Below, one piece after another: positions 8,399 through 17,701 of a stretch of 64,000 nt of DNA. The notes under the pieces were generated by a model. That model did no database searches. It was not told where the DNA came from and saw nothing but the letters and a program-made list of their open reading frames with translations. A program made the translations under genes and the position numbers. Numbering within the stretch: position 1 is the stretch's first letter; each line of letters begins with the position of its first letter. Origin of the DNA: Pelobium manganitolerans (GTDB lineage: Bacteria > Bacteroidota > Bacteroidia > Sphingobacteriales > Sphingobacteriaceae); NCBI RefSeq assembly GCF_003609575.1, contig NZ_MBTA01000005.1, positions 63,819 through 127,818 on the forward strand. The letters are read 5' to 3'.

Positions 8399-8662
8399 TT
8401 ATTTTAAACCATCAGTTACAAATGGCAATATGCCTATGTGGCGAGCTCTTTTAACAGCCTGCGCTACTTTACGCTGATATTTCAAAGAAGTGCCAGTTAA
8501 TCTGCGAGGTAAAATTTTACCTTGGTCGTTGATAAACTTTAACAAAAAGTTGGCGTCTTTGTAATCAATGTATTTGATACCGTTCTTTTTGAAACGGCAA
8601 TATTTTTTTCTGTTGTCCTCCACCTTGGGAGCAGTAACATACTGGATTTTGTCTTGTGCCAT
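8399..8662 (-). CDS. rpsR: 30S ribosomal protein bS18
   Basis: 87 residues with the bS18 core [20 protein letters not shown] and the basic [21 protein letters not shown]. It binds bS6 on the 30S platform. Its start overlaps the rpsF stop by a base and rplI follows after 12 bp, so the three are probably co-translated. Confidence 0.97.
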   Translation of the reverse strand: MAQDKIQYVTAPKVEDNRKKYCRFKKNGIKYIDYKDANFLLKFINDQGKILPRRLTGTSLKYQRKVAQAVKRARHIGILPFVTDGLK

Positions 8663-9024
8663 TAGTTTGCAGCCTCCGCTTTGTCTTTTTTCTTGTTAAA
8701 AGCACCGGTACGCTTTTTCTCGTTGTAAGCGATAGCGTGCTTGTCTAAACTAACTGTTAAAAATCTCATTACACGCTCGTCACGTTTTAATTCGATTTCA
8801 AATTTGCCGATAACCTCACCTGCGCATTTGTATTCGGTTAGGTGATAGTAGCCAGTCGATTTTTTTTCGATCGGATACGCTAGTTTTTTCAAACCCCAAT
8901 TGTCTTCCATAACAATTTCGGCTCCGTTATCAGTAAGAACTTTGGTGAATTTTGCAATCACCTCTTTTGCAGCTTCTTCTGATAACAACGGGGTAAGAAT
9001 GATAGTGGTTTCGTATTGATTCAT
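8662..9024 (-). CDS. rpsF: 30S ribosomal protein bS6
   Basis: 120 residues beginning [17 protein letters not shown], with the bS6 core [20 protein letters not shown] and a Lys-rich C-terminal tail. First gene of the operon; partner of bS18. Transcription probably starts at the promoter at 9069-9099. The short leader contains CCGC...GCGG (loop of six A), a small hairpin of unknown role; it is shorter than the known bS6:bS18 autoregulatory leader. Confidence 0.97.
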   Translation of the reverse strand: MNQYETTIILTPLLSEEAAKEVIAKFTKVLTDNGAEIVMEDNWGLKKLAYPIEKKSTGYYHLTEYKCAGEVIGKFEIELKRDERVMRFLTVSLDKHAIAYNEKKRTGAFNKKKDKAEAAN

Positions 9025-9068
9025 TACTTACAATATTGTTTTTTAAACTCCGCTTTTTTGCGGGACTG

Positions 9069-9099
9069 CAAAAGTATGGATTACTGGCCTGAAAAACAA
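9069..9099 (-). promoter_or_regulatory. promoter of the rpsF operon
   Basis: On the minus strand TTG (9099-9097), 20 bp, then TACTTTTG (9076-9069) match the Bacteroidetes housekeeping promoter. The predicted start leaves a leader of about 40 bases before the rpsF ATG. Confidence 0.65.
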
Positions 9100-9237
9100 T
9101 AATTTGGAAAAATTATTTAGGCAACAACATAAAGGCATTAGATGTACGCGTAATTTTTCATAAAATATGGTAATAGTTTAGATATTCCTTGCACCGTTTT
9201 TGATAAATTGAGAGCCTATACATAAGCAATCCATTTT

Positions 9238-10707
9238 ATGAGAATACCAATCACCAGAAAAAATGTTACGGTTATGCCCGATGCCAAGAGGGTTATTGCG
9301 CGTTTCTTTTATAATGGCGAAGAACGCGCCAGAGAAATTTTGGCACATATTGCCAGTATGAGCGATTTGGAGGTTTACAACCTGATTAACCCCATTTTAC
9401 AGGAGTTTTCTAAACGCCACCGTAACATTACTAAAATTTTAAACCGCCATGCCGAAAAGCTGATACGCGAAGTGCCAGATGTGGCCGATGAAGTTCAAAG
9501 CGTATCGCATTTTAGGCGTTTGCTTATTGGTGCTTACTTTACACATGAATATTCCATAGAGTCAGCGGCGTTTTTTAATCCATCAATTATTGAAGACCCA
9601 GATCAGTCTGATTTGGAGGAAGGAGAAAGAAGGCTAATCATCAGTTTTAGAGCGGTAGGTGAGGGACATATTTCTTCTATAGTGTTCAGACGGGCATTGC
9701 TAAAACGCAATAACGACATTGAAGTATTGCCAGCCGGGCGCTACGTAGACGAGGCAGAGATTGTAAAAAACAACGTTTACCACAAGCCCTTGTTTTTAGA
9801 GAAGGTGGAAGACGCGTTAATATCTGAACGTACCCTGGAAATTGCAAACATCCACTTGGAAGAGCGTTTTGATTACAAAAGCCTAAAACTGACCATAGAA
9901 AAATTGCTGTTGGATGAAACCCTAGACAAAACCGGCACCGAGCTGGAAAAACTGCTTTGGCTTGCCGACTCGTACCACGAGATTATTTTCTCTTTAGACA
10001 CCGATATTTCTGACCGTATTATTTATCCGATTACAGAATACGAGCGTAAAGGCATAGAAGATGCACGTTTTGTGAAGTTTACTAATGATGATGGTTCAAC
10101 CAAATATTACGCAACCTACACGGCCTACGATGGGCATACCATTATGCCAAAGCTGTTAGAAACTACCAATTTTACAGATTTTAAAGTGAGGCCCATGTAT
10201 GGCCAAGGGGCTAAAAACAAAAACCTAGCGCTTTTTCCGCGTAAAATAAATGGCAAATACGTGATGATGTCGCGTATAGATGGCTGGAACAATTACATCA
10301 TGTATTCAGATAAAGTAAACATCTGGACAAACCCTATAAAGCTTCAGGCACCAAAGTATTTTTGGGAATTTGTACAGATAGGCAATTGCGGTTCGCCGAT
10401 AGAAACCGAACACGGCTGGTTAGTGGTAACGCATGGCGTAGGCGCAATGCGGAGGTATTGTTTGGGCGCCAGTTTATTGGATTTAAACGACCCCAGCAAA
10501 GAAATTGGGCGTTTAAATGAGCCTTTGCTTATCGCCAATAAAGATGAGCGCGAAGGTTATGTGCCAAATGTGGTGTATTCTTGCGGTTCAATTATCGCTA
10601 ACGGAGAGCTAATTATCCCTTACGGTTTGTCCGATTATTCTTCTTCTTTCATGTCCGTAAATGTGGAGGCATTGATAGAGCGTTTATTGAACGACCCGAT
10701 AAAATAG
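9238..10707 (+). CDS. glycoside hydrolase family 130 protein (mannoside phosphorylase-like)
   Basis: 489 residues without a signal peptide, so cytoplasmic. The C-terminal 300 or so residues form the GH130 five-bladed propeller: EDARFVKFTNDDGSTKYYATYTAYDG, then KNLALFPRKINGKYVMMSRIDG, and later ETEHGWLVVTHGVG and DEREGYVPNVVYSCG. GH130 members mostly use phosphate to split beta-mannosides, releasing mannose-1-phosphate. The helical N-terminal extension of about 200 residues is longer than in the short phosphorylases. It converges on two GT4 glycosyltransferases, suggesting it recycles what they make; the substrate itself is unknown. Confidence 0.85.
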   Translation: MRIPITRKNVTVMPDAKRVIARFFYNGEERAREILAHIASMSDLEVYNLINPILQEFSKRHRNITKILNRHAEKLIREVPDVADEVQSVSHFRRLLIGAYFTHEYSIESAAFFNPSIIEDPDQSDLEEGERRLIISFRAVGEGHISSIVFRRALLKRNNDIEVLPAGRYVDEAEIVKNNVYHKPLFLEKVEDALISERTLEIANIHLEERFDYKSLKLTIEKLLLDETLDKTGTELEKLLWLADSYHEIIFSLDTDISDRIIYPITEYERKGIEDARFVKFTNDDGSTKYYATYTAYDGHTIMPKLLETTNFTDFKVRPMYGQGAKNKNLALFPRKINGKYVMMSRIDGWNNYIMYSDKVNIWTNPIKLQAPKYFWEFVQIGNCGSPIETEHGWLVVTHGVGAMRRYCLGASLLDLNDPSKEIGRLNEPLLIANKDEREGYVPNVVYSCGSIIANGELIIPYGLSDYSSSFMSVNVEALIERLLNDPIK

Positions 10708-10724
10708 ATGTATGGAGAAGGGTT

Positions 10725-11738
10725 TTAAAAGCTCTTCTCCAGTATTTTATAGTAAAGTGCCAAATAATTTTTAGCCATTGTTTCTGCCGAAAAGCGCTCG
10801 CGCGCAGTTTCTGCAACTGCTACATGATCTATCTCCGAAAGTCTTTCTACAGCTTTTACCGCGCTATCAACATCATCCACCAAAAAACCCGAAACACCGT
10901 CTTCTATCAGCTCGGGCATACTGCCACGGTTAAACGCAATAACCGGGGTGCCACACAACATTGCTTCTGCCACGCTTAAGCCAAAAGGTTCGTCAAAGTT
11001 TATCGGATGTAAAAGCGCAGCAGAAGCTCCCATAAGCTCATTTCTTTTATCAGGCCCGGCATGGCCGATGAATACAATGTCGTCATCCAGTTGTGGCTCT
11101 ATCTCCTTTTTAAAATAATTTTCATCCTGCACAATCCCGGCAATAATTAATTTCCGATTGCTTTTTTTAGCAATCGCTATCGCTTCAGCAGTTCCCTTAT
11201 CGGGATGTATGCGTCCAAAGAAAAGCAAATTATCTTCCTTGCTTTCGCTGATGCTGAAATTGCTAAGGTTTAAGCCATTATAAACAGTGGCTAAATAGTG
11301 TAGTTTAGGATGGCGGTCGGCATTGCTGATGGAAACGTAGAAAGTATTGTTGTTATATTTTTGATAAACGGGCACAATATGTTCTGATGAAAAACCATGA
11401 ATAGTGGTGATCATGGGCGTGCGGATGAGCTTGGAATAAGTAAGCGGCAAAAAATCAAAATGATTATGGATAATGTCAAATCCGTCGGCTTTCTCCATCA
11501 AATTGCTGATATGCAGGCATTCCAGCACTTTTGCATCTTGTCCTTTTTTAGTTTCGTAGCCTTGTTCAACAACGGCATCCAGCTTTCCGGCGGTGAGGGA
11601 ATCCGCGCTGGCAAATAAAGTAACGTCCACACCTAGTTTTAAAAGCTCTTCGCACAGGTTAGAGGCCATTTGCTCCCAAGGTCCATAATGCACCGGTGGC
11701 GTTCGCCAGGCCACCGGAGATAAAACTGCAACCTTCAT
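10725..11738 (-). CDS. glycosyltransferase family 4 protein
   Basis: 337 residues with the GT-B fold. The N-terminal acceptor domain starts MKVAVLSPVAWRTPPVHYGPWE; the donor domain carries NLLFFGRIHPDKGTAEAI and FDEPFGLSVAEAMLCGTPVIAFNRGSMPELI, the GT4 nucleotide-sugar motif with E-x7-E spacing. It is a retaining transferase; donor and acceptor are unknown. Its ATG directly abuts the stop of the 753-residue GT upstream, so the two are almost certainly one translational unit. No membrane segment is seen. Confidence 0.9.
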   Translation of the reverse strand: MKVAVLSPVAWRTPPVHYGPWEQMASNLCEELLKLGVDVTLFASADSLTAGKLDAVVEQGYETKKGQDAKVLECLHISNLMEKADGFDIIHNHFDFLPLTYSKLIRTPMITTIHGFSSEHIVPVYQKYNNNTFYVSISNADRHPKLHYLATVYNGLNLSNFSISESKEDNLLFFGRIHPDKGTAEAIAIAKKSNRKLIIAGIVQDENYFKKEIEPQLDDDIVFIGHAGPDKRNELMGASAALLHPINFDEPFGLSVAEAMLCGTPVIAFNRGSMPELIEDGVSGFLVDDVDSAVKAVERLSEIDHVAVAETARERFSAETMAKNYLALYYKILEKSF

Positions 11739-14000
11739 TTAATCACATTTTTCAGAACGGACAGCCTCATTAAACAAATACTCCTTTTCCTGCGCTTTTA
11801 AAACTGTCAAGTGCGAAATAAAATAAGCCAATGTGCTTTCTGCGCCCTGGTTCCTATTTAAGCCGTGCGGCGTTAAACCATCGCAACAGCCATTTGTTTC
11901 ATGGTCATACAGCGGTATGCGCAAGGTGTTTTCGCCTAAGAACCATAGGTAGCTTTTAAACATTTTTTGGATAAAGCGGGTGTCTTTCGTGGTTTCAAAT
12001 GCTTGGAAGTACATCATCACGGCCGCCATTGTTTCAATAGCCTGTTGGTCAAAAATAGCTTTAGTGCCATTTTTATACAGCCACCCATCATTGCCAATTG
12101 GGCTGTAGTAACCGTGGCTAAGCGTTTGTTCATCTAAGAAATTCAGGGTTTGCATCCCCACCTCTTTATAAATATAGTTGTTGCTTACCTCATAAGCCTT
12201 TAATAAGGCTAAAGGTAAAATGGCGTTGTCGTAGGTCATTTTCTCTTCAAACCAGTGCCAGTTAGTAGCTCGGTTTGCTTCGTAAGCGGCTACTAGTTTA
12301 TCCGCCAAAATCATCATCTTGAATTGTAAATTCTCATCCGGATACGAGTTTAAATAGTGTGCTAAACCGATGATGCTATTTGCGTAGCCGCGTAAATGCT
12401 CCAGGTTATCCAAATGTTGCAGAGAGTTGAAAAATAGTTCGCGTGCAAATTCTTTGTACGAGTTGTTTGGCGAATTGCAAATCATAAAGCCTAAAGCCCA
12501 AAGCGTACGCCCGTAAGAGTCATCGGTGCCAACCTCATCCAGATACTCGCGTTTAAAGCTTAAAAAGTTCCTGAAATTGCCGTTATCGCACTGCATGTAT
12601 TGGATAAAGCTGAGGTATATAGGCAGTAAATCTAATGCCTCTTTAGATTTGTACTGATCGTAAGCCATCAACGCCATAATTAACGCCCGGCTATTATCAT
12701 CCATACAATAACCTTCTTTTAAATTAGGGATGCCGTAGCGCGCATGTTGCACAATGCCAGTATCATCTGTTAAACGTTTCACATAGTCCAGCGTGAAAGT
12801 AGGCAGTAAATCTGTATTTAAATGAAAGTTTTCTACCGGCGCTTTAGGCTCATAACTGTCGATGGCCTCTTTTGCCAAAGATTTATACAAACCGCCAATT
12901 TTAGGGTAACGCAAACTTAAGCCATAAGAATATGCGTTATCGCGGATGGTTCTCAGCTTATTATCATTACTTAATAGATCATTGATAGTCTGCGCAAGCG
13001 CCTCATGATCGTTAAAAGGGAACAGTTTTCCGCGGTTATCTGCAAGCAGCTCTTGCGCGTGCCAATAAGGGGTTGAAACTACTGCTGCCCCGGCGCCCAC
13101 TGCGTAGGAAAGCGTGCCACTGGTAATTTGCGCCTCATTTAAATAAGGCGTGATGTAAATTTCTGCCGCACGTAAATATTTGGCCAGCTCATCTTCAGAA
13201 ACAAAGCTGTTAATGAAATTAACATTGCGGCTAACGCCTAAATCCGACGCTAGTTTTTTAAGATAATCGCGATATTCTTCGCCCTGGTTTTTTAAAATGT
13301 GCGGGTGGGTTTTCCCAATTATGGTATAAACCACATCTGGGTGTTTGGCAACAATGGCCGGTAAGGCTTTTATTGCTGTTTCTAAGCCTTTGTTTCTTGA
13401 GATTAATCCAAAAGTTAATAAAGAACGTTTGCCCGGCAATAGCTTAGGTTTATTGATGATCTCTTCTAAATCATCTGCATAGTCTGGCACGCCATGGTGT
13501 ATCAGCGCAATTTTCTCTTGCGGGATACCGTAAATATCTACTAAAAATTGTACGGCTTTCTCGGCCATCACCACAATTTTTGACGATTGTTTCGCAATAT
13601 CTTGGATAATGAGTTTTTGCAGATAACTTGGTTCTTTTAATATAGTGTGTAAAATAGAAATCAGCGGTTTTTCTAAACGGTTTAACAAAGGCAGTACATA
13701 AACGCCGCTGTCGCCGCCGTAAATCCCAAACTCGTGCTGCATAATGCAAACATCCGCAGGGCTGTTATTAATGAAATTTGCAGCTTGGATATAATCTTTC
13801 TGGTGCTGTTGCCTAATGATGTATTTGACCTCTTTTCCGTACGCGTATTGTTCTAAATCGTCGTGATCGTTAATGGCAACCACATAGCTGTCTTTGTCGC
13901 CATTGCTTAAGTTTTTAGCTATAGCCGATTTTAAATTGGCGTTAAACGTAGCTAAACCGCAGGGGCGTGGCATGTAAGTGGAGATATATGCAATTTTCAT
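11739..14000 (-). CDS. GT4 glycosyltransferase fused to an (alpha/alpha)6-type domain
   Basis: 753 residues in two parts. Residues 1-370 are a GT4 GT-B transferase (MKIAYISTYMPRPCGLATF at the start; RSLLTFGLISRNKGLETAI; NEAQITSGTLSYAVGAGAAVVSTPYWHAQEL). Residues 395-750 are helix-rich with repeated aromatic motifs (DNSRALIMALMAY, DDSYGRTLWALGF, NWHWFEEKMTYDNAILPLAL), the look of a six-hairpin glycosidase fold. The fusion may build and trim, or build and sense, the same glycan; that is inference. It is the first gene of a two-gene operon, divergent from pyrC. Confidence 0.85.
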   Translation of the reverse strand: MKIAYISTYMPRPCGLATFNANLKSAIAKNLSNGDKDSYVVAINDHDDLEQYAYGKEVKYIIRQQHQKDYIQAANFINNSPADVCIMQHEFGIYGGDSGVYVLPLLNRLEKPLISILHTILKEPSYLQKLIIQDIAKQSSKIVVMAEKAVQFLVDIYGIPQEKIALIHHGVPDYADDLEEIINKPKLLPGKRSLLTFGLISRNKGLETAIKALPAIVAKHPDVVYTIIGKTHPHILKNQGEEYRDYLKKLASDLGVSRNVNFINSFVSEDELAKYLRAAEIYITPYLNEAQITSGTLSYAVGAGAAVVSTPYWHAQELLADNRGKLFPFNDHEALAQTINDLLSNDNKLRTIRDNAYSYGLSLRYPKIGGLYKSLAKEAIDSYEPKAPVENFHLNTDLLPTFTLDYVKRLTDDTGIVQHARYGIPNLKEGYCMDDNSRALIMALMAYDQYKSKEALDLLPIYLSFIQYMQCDNGNFRNFLSFKREYLDEVGTDDSYGRTLWALGFMICNSPNNSYKEFARELFFNSLQHLDNLEHLRGYANSIIGLAHYLNSYPDENLQFKMMILADKLVAAYEANRATNWHWFEEKMTYDNAILPLALLKAYEVSNNYIYKEVGMQTLNFLDEQTLSHGYYSPIGNDGWLYKNGTKAIFDQQAIETMAAVMMYFQAFETTKDTRFIQKMFKSYLWFLGENTLRIPLYDHETNGCCDGLTPHGLNRNQGAESTLAYFISHLTVLKAQEKEYLFNEAVRSEKCD

Positions 14001-14130
14001 GATGGTAAATATTTTAAAAAAGTAGTGATGGTACTCCCATTGTTATAAAAGCTGTGCCAATTCGATATTTTGATCTTAAAAAATCTGCCATTTTTTAGTT
14101 TGTTTTTAGTCTTATTGGTTACTTTGTTGT

Positions 14131-15465
14131 ATGGCAAAATATCTGATCAAAAACGCAACAATAGTTAATGAGGGTTTGCAACAACAAGCAGACGTGTATA
14201 TCAATGAACAACGGATAGAAAAAATAGGGCAAAACCTGTCTGTAAACGGTGCGGTGGAAATTAACGCCGAAGGCTTGCATCTTTTGCCGGGTTTTATTGA
14301 TGACCAAGTGCACTTCCGAGAACCGGGCTTAACCCACAAGGCCGAGATTTATACCGAAGCGAGGGCGGCGGTTGCTGGCGGCATCACGTCCTTTATGGAA
14401 ATGCCCAACACCGTCCCCAACACTTTAACGCAAGAATTGTTGGCGCAAAAATATGCCATCGGCGCAAAGCGTTCTTTAGCCAACTACTCGTTTTTTATGG
14501 GCGCTTCTAACGATAACTTAGAGGAGGTTTTGAAGACCGATATTACCAACGTTTGTGGTATTAAAGTGTTTATGGGTTCATCCACGGGTAATATGTTGGT
14601 AGATAATGAGCAAACTTTAGAAGGTATTTTTAAAAATGCGCCAATGTTGGTAGCTACGCACTGTGAGGATGAAGCCACCATCAGACATAACTTGCAAGTG
14701 TTTAAAGAAAAATATGGTGATAACTTAACGCCCGAAATGCACCCTTTAATACGAAGCGAAGAAGCTTGCTACCTATCTTCGTCTTTTGCGGTAGGGCTGG
14801 CCAAAAAATACAATACGCGTTTGCATATTTTGCATATTTCTACCGGTAAAGAAACATTTTTATTTGACAACCAAACGCCTTTAAAAGATAAGCGTATCAC
14901 TGCCGAGGCCTGTATTCACCATTTATGGTTTTCTGATGCAGATTACCAAACCAAAGGCAATTGGATAAAGTGGAACCCGGCGGTTAAAACGGCCGCAGAC
15001 CGTGATCAGATTTTGACTGCCGTTTTGGATAACCATATTGATGTTATTGCTACGGATCATGCACCGCACACTATTGAAGAAAAATCGCAACCTTACAGCA
15101 AAGCGCCATCTGGCGGGCCTTTGGTACAGCACGCGTTTAACGCCCTTTTTGAGCTTTATCATCAAGGAAAAATCAGCCTCGAGAAAATCGTGGAGAAAAC
15201 ATCGCATAGTTTGGCCACTTGTTTTCAGATAAAAGATCGCGGTTTTGTTAGAGAAGGCTATTTTTCCGATTTGGTTTTGGTGGATTTACAATCTTCTTAC
15301 AAAGTTGAACGAGACAATGTGCTGTCTAAATGCGGTTGGTCGCCGTTTGAAGGGCAAACCTTCAACTCTCAAATTACGCATACTTTTGTAAGTGGGCATT
15401 TGGCTTACAACAAAGGAGTTTTTGACGAAAGCGTTTTAGGGCAAAGGTTAAGTTTTGAAAGATAA
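14131..15465 (+). CDS. pyrC: dihydroorotase
   Basis: 444 residues of the amidohydrolase superfamily, catalysing ring closure of carbamoyl-aspartate to dihydroorotate, the third step of pyrimidine synthesis. The metal-binding DxHxR is seen as DDQVHFREPG (about residue 58), followed by MEMPNTVPNT. HILHIST supplies further metal-ligand histidines, and ATDHAPHT holds the catalytic aspartate (about residue 308). The length fits the type I enzymes found in Bacteroidetes. The ATG follows TTACTTTG by a few bases, suggesting a nearly leaderless mRNA. Confidence 0.94.
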   Translation: MAKYLIKNATIVNEGLQQQADVYINEQRIEKIGQNLSVNGAVEINAEGLHLLPGFIDDQVHFREPGLTHKAEIYTEARAAVAGGITSFMEMPNTVPNTLTQELLAQKYAIGAKRSLANYSFFMGASNDNLEEVLKTDITNVCGIKVFMGSSTGNMLVDNEQTLEGIFKNAPMLVATHCEDEATIRHNLQVFKEKYGDNLTPEMHPLIRSEEACYLSSSFAVGLAKKYNTRLHILHISTGKETFLFDNQTPLKDKRITAEACIHHLWFSDADYQTKGNWIKWNPAVKTAADRDQILTAVLDNHIDVIATDHAPHTIEEKSQPYSKAPSGGPLVQHAFNALFELYHQGKISLEKIVEKTSHSLATCFQIKDRGFVREGYFSDLVLVDLQSSYKVERDNVLSKCGWSPFEGQTFNSQITHTFVSGHLAYNKGVFDESVLGQRLSFER

Positions 15466-15579
15466 TTATCCGGTTTTTGGATTTGCACTAAACCGTAACC
15501 GCCGAATTGGAGTTTTGGGTTGTTTTTAAACGGCGAAGAGCCAGCAACAATGCCGGAATTTGAAAATGGTGTGAGACAA

Positions 15580-15613
15580 AAAAGCGGCATGGTTTGGGAG
15601 ACCTACCGCTTTT
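15580..15613 (+). terminator. long hairpin, probable pyrC terminator
   Basis: AAAAGCGG (15580-15587) and CCGCTTTT (15606-15613) form a perfect 8-bp stem, with a possible inner GGT/ACC extension. It lies 115 bp after the pyrC stop and reads into TTTT, as expected for intrinsic termination. Confidence 0.5.
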
Positions 15614-15633
15614 ACACACCTATTTAGAAACCT

Positions 15634-15654
15634 AAAAAAGACCATGTCTTTTTT
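15634..15654. terminator. bidirectional A/T-flanked hairpin
   Basis: AAAAAAGAC, loop CAT, GTCTTTTTT: a perfect 9-bp stem with a 3-base loop, followed by TTTT-rich sequence. Its A and T flanks would allow termination from either side. Confidence 0.5.
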
Positions 15655-15857
15655 AATTTTTGGAGAGCTATTAATGGGGCTTTAAAACTTCTTTAAACAA
15701 GTACGATATAAAGCCACTAAAAATTCTTAACCTGCCTGTTAGTTTAAACATGCTCAAAAATCGGCAAAGAAAGCATAGGTTGTATCCGTACATACCCGTA
15801 TTTGTGAAAAATACCCTAAAGTAGGTATCAGGATTTTCTCACATTCCAAGTAAAATA

Positions 15858-15888
15858 TTGCACAATCAACAACAACTTGCTACTTTAG
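15858..15888 (+). promoter_or_regulatory. candidate dnaX promoter
   Basis: TTG (15858-15860), 20 bp, then TACTTTAG (15881-15888), one mismatch from TAnnTTTG, ending 5 bp before the ATG at 15894. The TTG that could be mistaken for a start codon is better read as the -33 box. Confidence 0.4.
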
Positions 15889-15893
15889 CAACG

Positions 15894-17693
15894 ATGGAGA
15901 ATTTTATAGTTTCTGCAAGGAAATACAGGCCGGTTTTGTTTGAGAGTGTAGTGGGACAGTCGCACATCACCAATACGCTCAAAAATGCCATCAAAAACAA
16001 TCAACTTGCACAAGCTTTTTTATTTTGCGGTCCGCGTGGTGTGGGTAAAACTACCTGCGCACGTATTTTAGCCAAAACCATCAACTGCACTAACCTAACG
16101 GCGGACCATGAAGCCTGTGGCGTTTGCGAGTCTTGCGTATCTTTCCAAAACGGAAATTCGTTTAATTTTCATGAGCTGGATGCCGCCTCGAACAACTCGG
16201 TAGATGATATCCGCAACCTGATTGACCAAGTGCGTATACCGCCACAGGCCGGTAAGTATAAAGTTTATATTATTGATGAGGTGCACATGCTTTCGCAAAG
16301 TGCTTTCAACGCTTTTTTGAAAACCTTGGAAGAACCGCCAGCATACGCCATTTTTATTTTGGCAACCACAGAAAAGCATAAAATTTTACCAACTATTTTA
16401 TCCCGTTGCCAAATTTTTGATTTCAACCGGATCAGGGTAGAGGATATGGCGCAGCACCTTGCGGGCATTGCCACCAAAGAAAATGTAAGCTATGATATGG
16501 ACGGTTTGCATTTAATTGCGCAAAAAGCCGATGGTGGTTTGCGCGATGCGCTGTCTATGTTTGATCAGATTGTCAGCTTCTCTAACCGTGCGCTTAGCTA
16601 CCAAGCGGTAATTGACAACCTAAATATTTTAGATTACGATTATTATTTTAAGCTAACCGATTTGTTGTTGGCACAAGATACGCCGGGCGCTTTGTTATTG
16701 TTTGACGATATTTTAAACAACGGTTTTGATGGCAACCATTTTATTACCGGCTTGGCATCGCACCTAAGAAATGTGCTGATTTGCCGAGACGCCAGCACTG
16801 TTAAATTGTTGGAGGTTAGTGAAAACATCAAAGCCAAATATTTAGAACAGGCTAGGCTTGCGCCAGCTTCGTTTTTGTTAAGTGCTTTAAATATTGCCAA
16901 CCAGTGCGATTTGAATTATCGCCTAAGCAAAAACCAGCGTTTGCAGGTAGAGCTTACGCTGATGAAGATTAGCCATTTGGCACAAGCTTTACAGCTAAGC
17001 CAATCAGAGAATGTTCAGCAACTGGCCGAGCAACTAAAAAAAAAACCTAAAACTTTAGCGGCGGAAGCCGAGGTAAGCTATGGCAAAACTGAGCCAGTAG
17101 TAACGCCAAAGCCTCAAATCCCTGTTTCTTCTGAAAAAAAAGCTGTCGAAAGTGTGGCAACACCTGTCCCAGGCAAGCCATCTGCAGCGCCTTTGCCTAG
17201 CGCCGGAAAATCTTTGCTAAACAGAGATTTAAAAGCCTCTATTATCCCAAATTTAAAAGATCCGTCAAGCATCAAATCAGAAGACAACGCGGAAGCGGAG
17301 AAGGTGATTTTAAGCGGTGTGGAACGCCAACCGTTTACGCAAGAAGATTTAATTAAGCAGTGGGTTACCTACTCGGGCATTGTGAAAGCGCAAAACAAAA
17401 TGAGTTTAGTTGCCATCTTAGAAAATTACACACCTATCTTAAAGGAAAATTTTCGGATAGAGTTGCCAATTGAAAACAAACTACAAGAAACCGAGCTGAC
17501 CTATGAAAAAATTGATTTGCTCAATTTTCTGCGCCAAAAATTGCTCAATTTTCAAATCAGTTTGGATCCGGTAATTACCGAGATTAAGGAAGGCAAAAAG
17601 CTGTACACCGCAAAAGATAAATATTTGCACATGGCCGAAAAAAACCCTGCTTTAGATGAGTTTCGCAAGGTTTTTAATTTGGATCTGAACTAA
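15894..17693 (+). CDS. dnaX: DNA polymerase III subunit gamma/tau
   Basis: 599 residues from ATG 15894 (MENFIVSARKYRPVLFESVVGQ, the usual DnaX N-terminus). The clamp-loader AAA+ module has Walker A GPRGVGKTT, the zinc site CGVCESC, Walker B IIDEVHML and sensor 1 ATTEKHKILPTILSRC. A Pro/Ala/Lys-rich linker (about residues 385-465) leads to a tau-like C-terminal domain that would contact polymerase and helicase. I see no obvious slippery sequence for a shorter gamma product, though a run of eight A at about 17037-17044 (CTAAAAAAAAAC) could be examined. Single gene. Confidence 0.96.
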   Translation: MENFIVSARKYRPVLFESVVGQSHITNTLKNAIKNNQLAQAFLFCGPRGVGKTTCARILAKTINCTNLTADHEACGVCESCVSFQNGNSFNFHELDAASNNSVDDIRNLIDQVRIPPQAGKYKVYIIDEVHMLSQSAFNAFLKTLEEPPAYAIFILATTEKHKILPTILSRCQIFDFNRIRVEDMAQHLAGIATKENVSYDMDGLHLIAQKADGGLRDALSMFDQIVSFSNRALSYQAVIDNLNILDYDYYFKLTDLLLAQDTPGALLLFDDILNNGFDGNHFITGLASHLRNVLICRDASTVKLLEVSENIKAKYLEQARLAPASFLLSALNIANQCDLNYRLSKNQRLQVELTLMKISHLAQALQLSQSENVQQLAEQLKKKPKTLAAEAEVSYGKTEPVVTPKPQIPVSSEKKAVESVATPVPGKPSAAPLPSAGKSLLNRDLKASIIPNLKDPSSIKSEDNAEAEKVILSGVERQPFTQEDLIKQWVTYSGIVKAQNKMSLVAILENYTPILKENFRIELPIENKLQETELTYEKIDLLNFLRQKLLNFQISLDPVITEIKEGKKLYTAKDKYLHMAEKNPALDEFRKVFNLDLN

Positions 17694-17701
17694 TCTGTAT
17701 C

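Larger units (their letters stand above)
15466..15893. other. 428-bp gene-free stretch between pyrC and dnaX
   Basis: Two hairpins (15580-15613 and 15634-15654) follow pyrC, and the dnaX promoter lies at the right end. CGGTTT...AAACCG near 15472-15495 could form a third, weaker stem. I find no convincing reading frame in the rest. Confidence 0.6.

Noticed and set aside
15858-15893. TTG at 15858 as the dnaX start
   Set aside because: It adds 12 atypical residues and fits better as the -33 box; ATG 15894 gives the conserved DnaX N-terminus.
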